From Porphyromonas sp. HMSC065F10 (lineage in GTDB: Bacteria > Bacteroidota > Bacteroidia > Bacteroidales > Porphyromonadaceae), in the NCBI RefSeq assembly GCF_001808555.1, contig NZ_KV793801.1, forward strand, positions 1 through 38,784: a stretch of DNA of 38,784 bases. Reading direction: 5' to 3'. This document shows, in pieces, positions 1 through 8,663 of this stretch; within the stretch, counting starts at the first letter, position 1, and each line of letters begins with the position of its first letter. A program made the translations under genes and the position numbers. Below the pieces are notes generated by a model. It saw only the letters and a list, made by a program, of their open reading frames with translations, ran no database searches and was not told the origin of the DNA.

Positions 1-179
1 TTAACAGCTTGACCGAGAGGAGGTCCGTAGCCACGTATGGATTTTTCGATCCCTGCTATGGAAATGGTTTACCATCCTCTCAGTCGGTTAGTGCCGCTCT
101 TCATACAACAAAGATACGATACTAACCCTGCTGTCAGGAGCACCTGCTCCCAAAAGATTTATCTCCTTTGTTTGAGTGG

Positions 180-220
180 CGTTGAGGGGCTTTTGAGCGG
201 GGCTCAAAAGCCCCTCAACG
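180..220. other. Perfect 19-bp stem hairpin, possible bidirectional terminator
   Basis: The left arm (180-198) and right arm (202-220) are perfect reverse complements around a GGG spacer. Each arm begins or ends with CGTTGAGGGGC or its complement. No T-run follows on either side, so it is not a classic intrinsic terminator. The gene it would serve lies left of the window or is absent. Confidence 0.6.
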
Positions 221-346
221 ATCCTGTGACAAACTTACAGCTATGGGGTGGGCACCCGCAAGGGGTGCTTCGCTCTCTACTCTTTATGGTAAGGAGAGTG
301 GCTTCAGTACTGCTCAATACACGAGGTGGCGAAGAGTGCAGAGGAG

Positions 347-521
347 AAGACCTTTGCAAAATGGTCTTTCGCCGAAAAAGCAGCGCGTTTTCGGCAGGGA
401 CTTTGCAGAATACCCCAGATGCAAGGAACTGAGAGGGAGGGCGAAGGGAGTGTGCTTACGCACATAACCAAGCCCGAATCTCGAATGTGACGCCGCAGAT
501 GGGGTATTATGCAAAGGTCTC
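347..521 (-). repeat. 175-bp MITE-like repeat, copy 1 (reverse orientation)
   Basis: This is the reverse complement of the copies at 10262 and 13681, with the same 175-bp length and roughly 95% identity by eye. The ends are inverted repeats around AGACCTTTGCA. Internally it has a second inverted copy of the left end and a GCCGAAAA/TTTTCGGC hairpin. The flanks GAGGAG (341-346) and GAGGAG (522-527) are identical, as expected for a target-site duplication. It carries no transposase. Non-autonomous mobility is inferred. Confidence 0.85.
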
Positions 522-733
522 GAGGAGGCAATTTTAGTCAGAAAGAGACACGGAGAGACTCTGTGAGACAACACCTCCCTATGGGGGTGCTATATTTGCA
601 CCACTGAAGCTTCCGGGCAGCCGAGGTGACCGCCACTCAGCCGGGAGGATGGGGACAGCCTCCACCCCTCTCATCTCTCTATCATAGGGGTTGGTTATCT
701 CCTTGATTTGTAGCAAAGAAAACTGCGGAAATA

Positions 734-764
734 TTTGGAGAATAAGAATTTATTACTACTTTTG
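734..764 (+). promoter_or_regulatory. Bacteroidetes-type promoter for the TrmB-like gene
   Basis: TTTG at 734-737 and TACTTTTG at 757-764 are separated by 19 bp, matching the known Bacteroidetes pattern TTTG-N19-21-TAnnTTTG. The start codon at 821 lies 56 nt downstream, giving a leader of about 50 nt. A second box, TATATTTG at 591-598, has no obvious partner and would give a leader over 200 nt. Confidence 0.65.
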
Positions 765-820
765 TTTCGTGTTACCCCCGTAAGGGGTATAGCAAGAGAT
801 ACCTGCATACTATTATATCA

Positions 821-1651
821 ATGAGTAAGAATACAGACATTGTTGCCAGTCTCATTTCTCTTGGTTTATCTGAGAGAGAGGCCAAAGTCTATCGGGTGCT
901 TCTGGGCATAGAGGAGATCACCGCCTCTGCTATCCCGAAATTCGCCGACGTGCCGCGTACCAAAGTGTATGAAGTCCTTACCTCACTTCAGAAAAAAGGC
1001 TTCTGTAGAGAGAACTCAGACGGAAATATACTGACCTATAGTGCTGTAGATCCCAAGCTGGCACTTGAGAGCCTTATGCGCCCTGAGCGAGAGCGACTCC
1101 GGGGTATGGAGGAGCTCAGTAGCACCTTGCAAGAGGAGATGGGCGTACTCTATAATAATAGTGCGTCACGGCTCAGTGACTATGAGTTTATTGAGATCCT
1201 GAAGGGGCATGCCGAGATCGTACATAGGTACAACGATCTTAGATCTAACGCTCGGGGCGAGATCATAGAGATGAGCAAAGGGGATTACTTTATCTCGGAC
1301 GAGGAGGCCATCCATGAAGCTGATGCCAATGCAAAACTCATAGATAGAGGTGTTAAGCTTCAGGTCCTTTATGAGCGGTCTGAGATTGAACAATGCGGAA
1401 AAAATTACTTCCACACGAAGAATCACGAGCTTGGTGTCTTGGCTCGTATGGTGGATGAGCTCCCGATTAAGATGTCTCTCTTTGGGGGTAATACCTTGAT
1501 GCTCCCCCTCTCCGATCCGGCCATTCCGGAACCCAATACTACGGCTCTGATCATTGAGCATCCCGAGCTGTACAAAACATTCAAGATGATGTTCCGCGTC
1601 TATTGGGATCAGGCGATGGAAATTGACTTTAACGATCACGCAACTATATAG
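821..1651 (+). CDS. TrmB-family transcriptional regulator
   Basis: This is a 276-aa DNA-binding regulator. Residues about 10-75 form a TrmB-type winged helix: LGLSEREAKVYRVLL opens the first helix and VPRTKVYEVLTSLQKKG is the recognition segment. A coiled segment follows at about 85-112. The C-terminal part (about 120-270) resembles the ligand/effector region of TrmB proteins, which in studied members bind sugars. No membrane segment is visible. It lies 52 bp upstream of the four-gene lipoprotein/subtilase run in the same direction, so it may regulate or be co-transcribed with that run. That link is inference from position only. The family call is firm, the effector is unknown. Confidence 0.85.
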   Translation: MSKNTDIVASLISLGLSEREAKVYRVLLGIEEITASAIPKFADVPRTKVYEVLTSLQKKGFCRENSDGNILTYSAVDPKLALESLMRPERERLRGMEELSSTLQEEMGVLYNNSASRLSDYEFIEILKGHAEIVHRYNDLRSNARGEIIEMSKGDYFISDEEAIHEADANAKLIDRGVKLQVLYERSEIEQCGKNYFHTKNHELGVLARMVDELPIKMSLFGGNTLMLPLSDPAIPEPNTTALIIEHPELYKTFKMMFRVYWDQAMEIDFNDHATI

Positions 1652-1703
1652 ACGGTCAGAGGACCTCGATCAAATCACATAAACCCTCAAAACCTTTACG
1701 GTT

Positions 1704-3341
1704 ATGAAATCAAAAATCTTATATGCTCTGGCGGTGTTACTGCCACTGCTCTGTATCCAGTCCTGCACTAATCCGATGCTGGATGACCTGCGTCGTCGAC
1801 TGGATGATCACGAGTCAAGGCTCGCTAAGGTGGAGCAAAACACCGCAGTGGCCAACCAAGAAATCCAGGCTCTGAAGAGCCTGCTCTCTGCTCAGGCGGG
1901 CAAGAAGATGGTAGATAGCTATCGTCCCCTGGACGATGGTACCGGCTACCTGCTTACCTTTACCGATGGCACCACTATCAAGCTCCTTCATGGAAAGGAC
2001 GGAAGCAGCTCTGCTGTGGGGGTCAAGGAGGATCCTGAGGATCATATCTACTACTGGACGCTCAATGGATCTTGGATGCTTGATCCTAATGGGAGGAAAA
2101 TCCAAGCCCAGGGCCTTGATGGTGTCGCAGGTGTCACCCCTCTGCTCAGAGTGAGCCCAAAGGGATACTGGGAGTACAGCTTAGATGGTAAGAGCTGGCA
2201 TCTCATAACGACGGCTGACGGAGCACCTGTGAAGGCTACCGGTGGCACCAGCGAGAGCGGTCTTGACATAAAGGAGACCGACACTCATATCATCATTTAC
2301 TTCAAAGGCCAGACCTTCATGGTCCCCAAGGGCGGAGGAACAACAGGTGGTGGCACCATTACCCCACCGGAGACCAAGATAACGCTTAGCGAGCATACGA
2401 AGTCCCTCGTCGTGGGGGAGCAATTCACCCTGACAGTAACCCTGTCACCCTCCACACTCTCGCCTGAGAATGTCGTGTGGAGCAGCTCTAGCGAGAGGGT
2501 TGCTACTGTTGCAGGAGGCGTCGTGACAGCTGTTTCTGCCGGTGATGCTGAGATCACAGCTACTCTTGGGGGTGTCTCTGCTTCCTGCATGGTTACTGTT
2601 ACTGCACCCCGGAAGGTGCTGACCTTTGAGCTCAAGGCGCATGATCTCCATGCCGTTACTGGTCTTTTTGACATCATCCCGTCCGAGTCCGATATGAGCT
2701 ACTACGCTTCTGTGACTGATAAGGAAAATTGGGAAAAGAACGGAGGTGCGGAAGGTATCTTTGAGTACGACAAGAGATGGTTTAGCTCCTCTGGTGCGGA
2801 GTGGACCACTGTGCTTGGCAGCCAGATCTCGACGGGAGTAAAGAAGGATCTGCCCTCTAAGGAGGTCGGAGCCACATACCTTACACCGGATACGGAGTAT
2901 GTCTTCTATGCCTACGGACTGACAGAAAAGGGCGAGAAGACGAGTGACGTCTCGTTTATCACCTTCACGACACCGAAACAGGTCAATAAGGGACTCACGT
3001 TTGAGATCAATGTAGAGGACATACTTACGAATGGTATCATAGCAACCGTGCAGCCCTCATCGGATGATCTACAGTATGTAGTGGCATTGGTGAGAGATAA
3101 TTATGGCAAGTTTTACTCCAAGCGCGAGGATCTCAAGGAGAAGGGTGCGTGGAAGCTTATCCACGACGAGACCATCCTGACAAAGGGGAAGTACATCATC
3201 TCACCGGAGAGTAAGGATAGCTCCAAGTATGAGCGGATGCTACCGGGATTTCAGTACTGGATAGTGGTCTTCGGCTATGATGAGGATGGCATAACCTCCG
3301 AGGTGGTCTATTATCCCTTCACGACAAAGAAAAGAGGCTGA
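1704..3341 (+). CDS. Surface lipoprotein with coiled coil, Ig-like (Big_2) domain and C-terminal repeats
   Basis: This is a 545-aa predicted lipoprotein. The signal peptide ends at Cys21 (LLCIQSC). A short heptad-rich segment (about 28-65) is followed by a DGTGYLLTFTDGTTIKLLHG stretch like the N-terminal DUF4988 domain of Bacteroidetes lipoproteins. A bacterial Ig-like Big_2 domain spans about 225-300 (VTLSPSTLSPENVVWSSSS then GVVTAVSAGDAEITATLGG). Two related FN3-like units follow (about 305-425 and 430-545), each starting LTFE and ending before FTT. It is probably surface-exposed and adhesive or ligand binding, but no catalytic motif is seen. Its stop overlaps the next reading frame (TGATG), so it is likely first in a four-gene operon. 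Confidence 0.8.
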   Translation: MKSKILYALAVLLPLLCIQSCTNPMLDDLRRRLDDHESRLAKVEQNTAVANQEIQALKSLLSAQAGKKMVDSYRPLDDGTGYLLTFTDGTTIKLLHGKDGSSSAVGVKEDPEDHIYYWTLNGSWMLDPNGRKIQAQGLDGVAGVTPLLRVSPKGYWEYSLDGKSWHLITTADGAPVKATGGTSESGLDIKETDTHIIIYFKGQTFMVPKGGGTTGGGTITPPETKITLSEHTKSLVVGEQFTLTVTLSPSTLSPENVVWSSSSERVATVAGGVVTAVSAGDAEITATLGGVSASCMVTVTAPRKVLTFELKAHDLHAVTGLFDIIPSESDMSYYASVTDKENWEKNGGAEGIFEYDKRWFSSSGAEWTTVLGSQISTGVKKDLPSKEVGATYLTPDTEYVFYAYGLTEKGEKTSDVSFITFTTPKQVNKGLTFEINVEDILTNGIIATVQPSSDDLQYVVALVRDNYGKFYSKREDLKEKGAWKLIHDETILTKGKYIISPESKDSSKYERMLPGFQYWIVVFGYDEDGITSEVVYYPFTTKKRG

Positions 3342-3346
3342 TGGTT

Positions 3347-4855
3347 ATGAATACGAATAGACATTTTTATCCTTTACTTCTGCTCCTCCTGCTGCTATCT
3401 GGATGTACGTCAGAGATAGTCCCGCCTGCCACTCTTGAGCTGGCGGACTACACCACCATTGACTTTCCTATACAAGGTGGTGAGAGGGAGGTAGCCGTAG
3501 AGACCAATCAGACAGAGTGGACAGCTGTCTCGGGGGCATCGTGGCTTGTCATCGATCAGAGGGCAAATACAGTGATCCTAAAGGCGGCTCCCAATAGTAT
3601 GATAGAGCAGCGACAGACCTATGTGCTTGTCTCCACCGGAGGTCTGTCTCGGAGGATCGATGTTACTCAGATGGCAGAGAAGAGCACTCTCAATCTCACC
3701 GGTGAGGCTCTCCTGGTCCCCGACGGAGAAGGGGGGGCAAGAGAGGTCCGAGAGAGCCAATTCGGTGGTACAGTCTCTCTGGATGTCCTGACAGAGGATC
3801 CCAGCTGGTCCTGTGAGGTTGCAGAAGGGGCTTCCTGGATCAAGGCAGACAAGGTCACCCTCGGTAGCAAGCTCCTCATTACTATAGCGGAGAATAGCGA
3901 AAGGGCCGCACGGATGGGGATTATTTTCGTCCGGACAAAGGATCAGTCCATTAAGCTCAATGTGCGGCAGGAGGGTACCCTCTACTATCTCCTCCCATTA
4001 CTTACGCCTGAGTCTACTAAGGAGCAGGTGAAGGACTTTGAGGAGGCACGTCACAGTCGAGTGGTGCAAAACGCAAGCTATCTCTCCGGTGGTGCACATA
4101 CCTATCATACGGTGAGCCCTCTCTTCTACGAGATCAAGTATAGCTTTGATCGGCGCAATCTACGGGAGGTCGTCATGCAGTGTCAGACCGCTTCAGAGAT
4201 GCTGGATGATGAGTTTACTAAGCTACTTGAGGCCGCCGGGTTTGAGTACAAGGCCGATAGTGGCATGGAGCGCGTCTTTATCAAGAAGGTGATCCACAAT
4301 GGTACCACCTACGAGATCTTTGCTAATCTCGCTTATGGGCTGCCCTCTGTAGAGCCAAAGGTGGTCTTCAATATTATGAAGAGGCAGCAGGGACCGATGC
4401 CTACATTTGACCACCTGCCAGATGGTATCGGAGAGATGAACCTCTCTCGTCAGCAGGTCCTGGCATGGGAGTCCACACATGGTGGTACCTACTCGGATAG
4501 GAACTCTAATCGCGAGGATGGCTATTACTTCTTCGATGTACTGGACAAGACCTACATTGGTCGGGACTACCTCTTCAAGGATGATAAGTTGGTCAATATG
4601 AGGATCTTCACATACGATATCAGTAAGTTCTTCTACTCACCGGCAAGGGGGACATTCAAGATGACGGATGAGTTTAAGGATCTGCTTCAGAAGGAGGGCT
4701 TCACAGAGACACGGCAAACCGGTGATATCTGGGAGCGTTTCTATATCAATCGTGCCAGGAAAATGGCGGTAAGTGCCCGCGTCACCTCCTTTGCCACCGT
4801 GCTCTCCGGTCAACCCCTTGTCGTGATGCTTTACATTCCATTTGAGGAGGATTAG
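3347..4855 (+). CDS. BACON-domain lipoprotein
   Basis: This is a 502-aa predicted lipoprotein. An ATG at 3341 overlaps the upstream stop, but the ATG at 3347 gives a cleaner signal peptide ending at Cys20 (LLLSGC). Two BACON-like beta-sandwich domains follow: about 35-115 (TNQTEWTAVSGASWLVI) and about 135-220 (DPSWSCEVAEGASWIKA). BACON domains are typical of Bacteroidetes surface proteins and usually bind carbohydrate or mucin. The C-terminal half holds two related units of unknown family, each with a DEF-x2-LL-x3-GF pattern (near 285 and 440). It lies only 4 nt upstream of the subtilase gene, so it is probably part of the same surface complex. Confidence 0.8.
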   Translation: MNTNRHFYPLLLLLLLLSGCTSEIVPPATLELADYTTIDFPIQGGEREVAVETNQTEWTAVSGASWLVIDQRANTVILKAAPNSMIEQRQTYVLVSTGGLSRRIDVTQMAEKSTLNLTGEALLVPDGEGGAREVRESQFGGTVSLDVLTEDPSWSCEVAEGASWIKADKVTLGSKLLITIAENSERAARMGIIFVRTKDQSIKLNVRQEGTLYYLLPLLTPESTKEQVKDFEEARHSRVVQNASYLSGGAHTYHTVSPLFYEIKYSFDRRNLREVVMQCQTASEMLDDEFTKLLEAAGFEYKADSGMERVFIKKVIHNGTTYEIFANLAYGLPSVEPKVVFNIMKRQQGPMPTFDHLPDGIGEMNLSRQQVLAWESTHGGTYSDRNSNREDGYYFFDVLDKTYIGRDYLFKDDKLVNMRIFTYDISKFFYSPARGTFKMTDEFKDLLQKEGFTETRQTGDIWERFYINRARKMAVSARVTSFATVLSGQPLVVMLYIPFEED

Positions 4856-4859
4856 AGTT

Positions 4860-7562
4860 ATGAGGAAGTCTGATTTATTTCTTCCCTGTCTTGCCTTGCT
4901 CCTTATTGGTCTCTTCCCCTCTTGCACCACGCCTGAGTCAGGGTTGGAGCCGAAGGATCAGAGTGCGACCGAGGAGCCTATAGAGGATGGGATCTCTCAC
5001 GAGGCGATACGTATAGAGGTGACAGAGGAGCTCGCCAACGCCCTTGAGCACGGCACCCTACGTGCTGATGATCCTAAGGTACAGGATTTTATGGATAGGC
5101 TTGGCGTGGTCAGTGTGACAAGGGTTTTTGACGAGGGCGAGGGGGCTTATCGAGAGCGCCGGAGGAGGGCAGGCCTTCATCTCTGGTACGATATTACGCT
5201 CTCTCCAGATGCTAAGCCGACGTCCACAAGAGCTCTTCTGCGCGCTGTAGATGAGGCAAAGGAGATAGATGGTATCGTCTATGCTGAGGCAATACCAGTG
5301 ATCTCTCTTCCATCCAGTAGTGTGATCCGATCGGCAGAACCCGCCCGCTCAACTCTACGGTCTGACAACGGTGCTTCTACCATTCCTAACGATCCTCGCT
5401 TTGACGACCAGTGGTACCTCTACAATAGAGGGCAGGAGCCAGGCTTTGTACCCGGCTTTGACATTAATGTGCTTGACGCATGGAAAGAAGAGACTGGGAG
5501 CAATAAGGTAATCGTCGCCGTGCTTGACGAGGGTGTACAGGTAGATCACCCTGATCTGGTCGATAATATCTGGACCAACCCCTCCCCTAATCCTGAGATG
5601 AATGATCTCCATGGGTACAACTTTAGTAAGGAAAAGTCTGAGATAGACCCTGGTGATCATGGTACACACGTGGCGGGTGTCATAGCAGCCTCGCGCAATA
5701 ACGGTTTCGGGATCGCAGGTGTTGCTGGAGGAGACGGGACTCGTGGCAGTGGTGTCAAGATCATGAGCTGTGAGATCATCTCTGACATTGCGAACCTCCG
5801 TGCGGCACCCAATGCCTTTCCTTATGCAGCGGATCATGGTGCTGTGATCACCAACAATTCCTGGGGAATGGGCGGAGGTCCGGACCCGGATGCCATCCCT
5901 AAGTCCTATAAGGTGGCGATTGACTATTTTATCGACAACGCCGGGTGCGACCCTGTTACCGGAGAGCAGCTCCCCTCCTCTCCGATGAAGGGCGGAGTGG
6001 TCATCTTCTCTGCCGGTAATGATAATAAGGAGTATTACTATATGCCTCCGGCCTATAAGAGGGTCATCGCCGTCGGATCAAATGGTCCGACAGGAGTACG
6101 AGCCATTTACTCCAATCACGGAGATTGGGTAGACATATCTGCTCCCGGTGGAGACTATCGATTTGGTAACCCCACAGCATTTATCTTGAGTACTATTGCA
6201 GATGATCTCTATGGGTATATGCAGGGGACCTCTATGGCTGCGCCATTGGTGACCGGCGTGGCTGCCTTGATCGCATCTAAGTTTGGTGGCAAGGGCTTCA
6301 CCAATGAGGAGCTTATGCATAGGCTGCTTCACTCCCTTCGGCCATACGACATAGAGGAGATCAATCCTCAGTACAGAGGGAAGCTGGGAGCAGGCTATAT
6401 TGATGCCACCAAGGCACTCGCAGTTGACCGGCACCTGCCACCTCAAGCCATACGGGAGGTCAAGGTTGATGAGGGCTATGACTCGCTCACCATTCACTTC
6501 CCAGCAGTGACAGATGAGGATGATGGGACAGCACTCTCGTACAACCTCTATTATGGTGAGAAACCCTTCTCGGACGTCTCTCGGATGAGAGGCGGTAAGA
6601 CTGTGGAGGTCAAGGCTGCTAAGTACAAGGCTGGGGATGAGGTGGTCTACACTCTGAAGGGCTTACTCCTTGACCACGCCTACTCACTGGCTCTTGTCCC
6701 TGTAGACAGATGGGACCACGAGGGGCAGCCGGTCTTCTTCAGCGCTCGTACACGAGCCAATCACAAGCCAATTGTCAAGGGAATACAGCCGGTCTTCCTT
6801 ACTGATGCTACCCCTATTACACTAAGACTAAGCATATCAGATCCCGATGGGCACGACTGGACCTACCGGCTGTCAGGAGATGCGGAGGCTGCTATGTGTC
6901 ATCGAGATGGAGATGCGCTAGAGATAACCTTCAGACGCCTCCGAGGAGAGGGGCAGTACTCACTCATACTTGTCGTATCAGACGGATATGAGGAGACGAT
7001 GGTTTCGATCCCCTTCGAGATAGCACAGAATAAGTCTCCTCTCGTCGTAAAGGAGCCTTCACTCATCCGCCTTAAGGGTCTGGGGGCATCCGTAGAGCTG
7101 GATCTGAGACAGTATTTTTCTGATCCGGAGGGTGATGCTGTCTCTTATGAGGTCAAGTCCTACTCTCCTCAGCTGATAGGTGTTGATCTGAGTGGTTCGG
7201 TGCTTAAGCTCAAAGGGCTGGTATTCGGGAAAGCTCATCTAGAGGTGACGGCAAAGGATGCCAAGGGAGCTTTTGTGAGGGTGCCACTTAGAGTGGATAT
7301 CGTACCGGACGAACTAGCCTACAGAGTGTACCCTATCCCCTGCTATGATCACGTTGTGGTGGAGCTGTCTGAGGATATCTATTTAGCGAAGATTGCTCTG
7401 ATCTCATCAGCCGGTCAAGAGGTACTTCAGCGGTATGTGACTGTCCGAGAGAATAGTGATAGGGTAGTCAGGATTGATACGTCTCACCTCGCTATAGGTC
7501 GCTACACCTTGGTGATCACAGCTGACAGCAAGACATATAGTAAGTCCATTGTGAAGAACTAA
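4860..7562 (+). CDS. Subtilisin-like (S8) serine protease with lipoprotein signal and T9SS sorting domain
   Basis: This is a 900-aa predicted secreted protease. The ATG at 4860 is preferred over an in-frame TTG at 4842, because a GAGGAGG ribosome site lies at 4844-4850 and a signal peptide follows (LFPSC, Cys22). Residues about 50-155 look like a subtilase propeptide. The S8 catalytic triad is intact: Asp223 (AVLDEG), His270 (DHGTHVAG) and Ser458 (GTSMAAP), with oxyanion Asn387 (SAGND). FN3- and cadherin-like domains follow. The last 80 residues match the T9SS type A sorting domain: VYPIPCYDHVVVEL, then L-x2-GRYTLVI and a KSIVKN end. T9SS domains carry proteins across the outer membrane. A lipobox together with this tail is unusual. 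Confidence 0.92.
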   Translation: MRKSDLFLPCLALLLIGLFPSCTTPESGLEPKDQSATEEPIEDGISHEAIRIEVTEELANALEHGTLRADDPKVQDFMDRLGVVSVTRVFDEGEGAYRERRRRAGLHLWYDITLSPDAKPTSTRALLRAVDEAKEIDGIVYAEAIPVISLPSSSVIRSAEPARSTLRSDNGASTIPNDPRFDDQWYLYNRGQEPGFVPGFDINVLDAWKEETGSNKVIVAVLDEGVQVDHPDLVDNIWTNPSPNPEMNDLHGYNFSKEKSEIDPGDHGTHVAGVIAASRNNGFGIAGVAGGDGTRGSGVKIMSCEIISDIANLRAAPNAFPYAADHGAVITNNSWGMGGGPDPDAIPKSYKVAIDYFIDNAGCDPVTGEQLPSSPMKGGVVIFSAGNDNKEYYYMPPAYKRVIAVGSNGPTGVRAIYSNHGDWVDISAPGGDYRFGNPTAFILSTIADDLYGYMQGTSMAAPLVTGVAALIASKFGGKGFTNEELMHRLLHSLRPYDIEEINPQYRGKLGAGYIDATKALAVDRHLPPQAIREVKVDEGYDSLTIHFPAVTDEDDGTALSYNLYYGEKPFSDVSRMRGGKTVEVKAAKYKAGDEVVYTLKGLLLDHAYSLALVPVDRWDHEGQPVFFSARTRANHKPIVKGIQPVFLTDATPITLRLSISDPDGHDWTYRLSGDAEAAMCHRDGDALEITFRRLRGEGQYSLILVVSDGYEETMVSIPFEIAQNKSPLVVKEPSLIRLKGLGASVELDLRQYFSDPEGDAVSYEVKSYSPQLIGVDLSGSVLKLKGLVFGKAHLEVTAKDAKGAFVRVPLRVDIVPDELAYRVYPIPCYDHVVVELSEDIYLAKIALISSAGQEVLQRYVTVRENSDRVVRIDTSHLAIGRYTLVITADSKTYSKSIVKN

Positions 7563-7566
7563 GTCT

Positions 7567-8565
7567 ATGAAAAGAGTAATAAAGCATATGGTACACAGTA
7601 CTCGGATCCTCGCTGCCTGCTGTTTCCTCACAACTTCTCTGTCGGCAACACTGGACGCACAGGAGAGTGTTTTTAGCTTTCCTTCAGAGAGTACCGATGT
7701 GGCAAGCATTGCGATGGGCGGAAACATTTCACTATCACCGAGTCAGCCACTCTACTCGCTCCCTACACTTTCTCTTAACGGCATCGAGAAGTGGTCTGCT
7801 TCCTATAGCGTGGTAGCGATACCATTAACTAAGAATGCCTCAGGAGCGACACATAGCTTTGCCGGATGCTACCGTATACGCAGAGGTCTTGACATTTCTC
7901 TCGGAGGGAGGGTAAGGAGAAGCTTACCTGTAGAACTGACAAGCGAGACCGGCAATGTGTTTGGGCATTTCACCCCTTCAGAGGGGAGTGTGGATCTCGC
8001 TGTCGCAATGGCGCTTAGCCGAAAGCTCAGTGGGTACATACGCGGCTCTTACCTTATGAGTAGTGTTGGCGTGACAGCACGAGGTGTAGCAGCCTCCATC
8101 GGTGTTGCCTATGAGGATAACTTCCGACTGGCGGATGACCAAGTCGTCTATAGTACGATGGCTCTCTCGCTCGATAATATCGGTCCTAAGCTCTCGTACA
8201 GAGGACGGACGTCAGACGGCAGCACAGATGTGAGGGGCAAGGTCAGTCTTCCCTCTGCACTTGCGCTCCGAGCCGGTCTGCATACCGCACTGACCGTTGA
8301 CCACACTCTTGGCTTGGCTCTGTCCGGAGGGTATTTCTATCACCTCCGCCCCTACTATGGACTATACGGGGGCGTGGGTGGTGAGTATCTCTGGCGACAG
8401 ATGCTCTCTCTACGCATAGGTGCCTCCGTGCAGATGAGGCATATGATCTATAGCGCAGGTGTCGGAGCTCACTACAAGGGTCTCTTCCTCCAGACAGCCT
8501 ATACATACTGTCCTGATATGCAGCAGAGAGGTACACTATCTCTCGGTCTCTCCTATACTATCTGA
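7567..8565 (+). CDS. PorQ/PorV-like outer-membrane beta-barrel protein
   Basis: This is a 332-aa protein with a signal peptide (cleavage likely after DAQ, about residue 32) and long alternating hydrophobic strands to a final aromatic-rich strand ending SLGLSYTI, typical of a beta-barrel. The early segment DVASIAMGGNISLS resembles the start of PorV/PorQ proteins, FadL-like barrels of the T9SS that help deliver cargo at the surface. Length is near that of PorQ. It starts 4 nt after the T9SS-tailed protease gene, so a dedicated partner role is attractive. The assignment is by resemblance only; a PorP/SprF-like or unrelated barrel cannot be excluded. Confidence 0.6.
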   Translation: MKRVIKHMVHSTRILAACCFLTTSLSATLDAQESVFSFPSESTDVASIAMGGNISLSPSQPLYSLPTLSLNGIEKWSASYSVVAIPLTKNASGATHSFAGCYRIRRGLDISLGGRVRRSLPVELTSETGNVFGHFTPSEGSVDLAVAMALSRKLSGYIRGSYLMSSVGVTARGVAASIGVAYEDNFRLADDQVVYSTMALSLDNIGPKLSYRGRTSDGSTDVRGKVSLPSALALRAGLHTALTVDHTLGLALSGGYFYHLRPYYGLYGGVGGEYLWRQMLSLRIGASVQMRHMIYSAGVGAHYKGLFLQTAYTYCPDMQQRGTLSLGLSYTI

Positions 8566-8646
8566 TCGCTATTATCACTGATGAGGCGTCCGTGAGGAGT
8601 AATGCTCTTTGCGGGCGTCTCTCTTTTATGCCTGCGGGGGAGTTGG

Positions 8647-8654
8647 TACCTTTG
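8647..8654 (+). promoter_or_regulatory. -7 box TACCTTTG just before the small membrane protein gene
   Basis: TACCTTTG fits TAnnTTTG and ends 9 nt before the ATG at 8664. A TTTT at 8624-8627, 19 bp upstream, is a weak -33 match. The box lies inside the longer frame that would start at 8592, which argues for the 8664 start. Confidence 0.5.
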
Positions 8655-8663
8655 TCGACAGAT

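Larger units (their letters stand above)
1..820. other. Non-coding region with hairpin, MITE copy and trmB-like promoter
   Basis: No convincing gene is visible here. The open frames are short, overlap on both strands and look like no known family. The stretch holds a strong hairpin (180-220), a 175-bp MITE-like repeat (347-521), and two -7-like boxes reading right (591-598 and 757-764). A minus-strand TATCTTTG at 116-109 lies 4 nt before an ATG at 104, but that frame has only 11 codons. The segment at 244-275 has a GCACCC-GCAAG-GGGTGC hairpin that resembles, in reverse orientation, the second repeat family found near mnmG, dtd and aroA. No riboswitch could be assigned to 560-720. Confidence 0.6.

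Noticed and set aside
560-820. Possible riboswitch upstream of the TrmB-like gene
   Set aside because: The short stems (for example CACCTCC-CTAT-GGGGGTG) do not match cobalamin, TPP or SAM riboswitch cores that I could check by eye.
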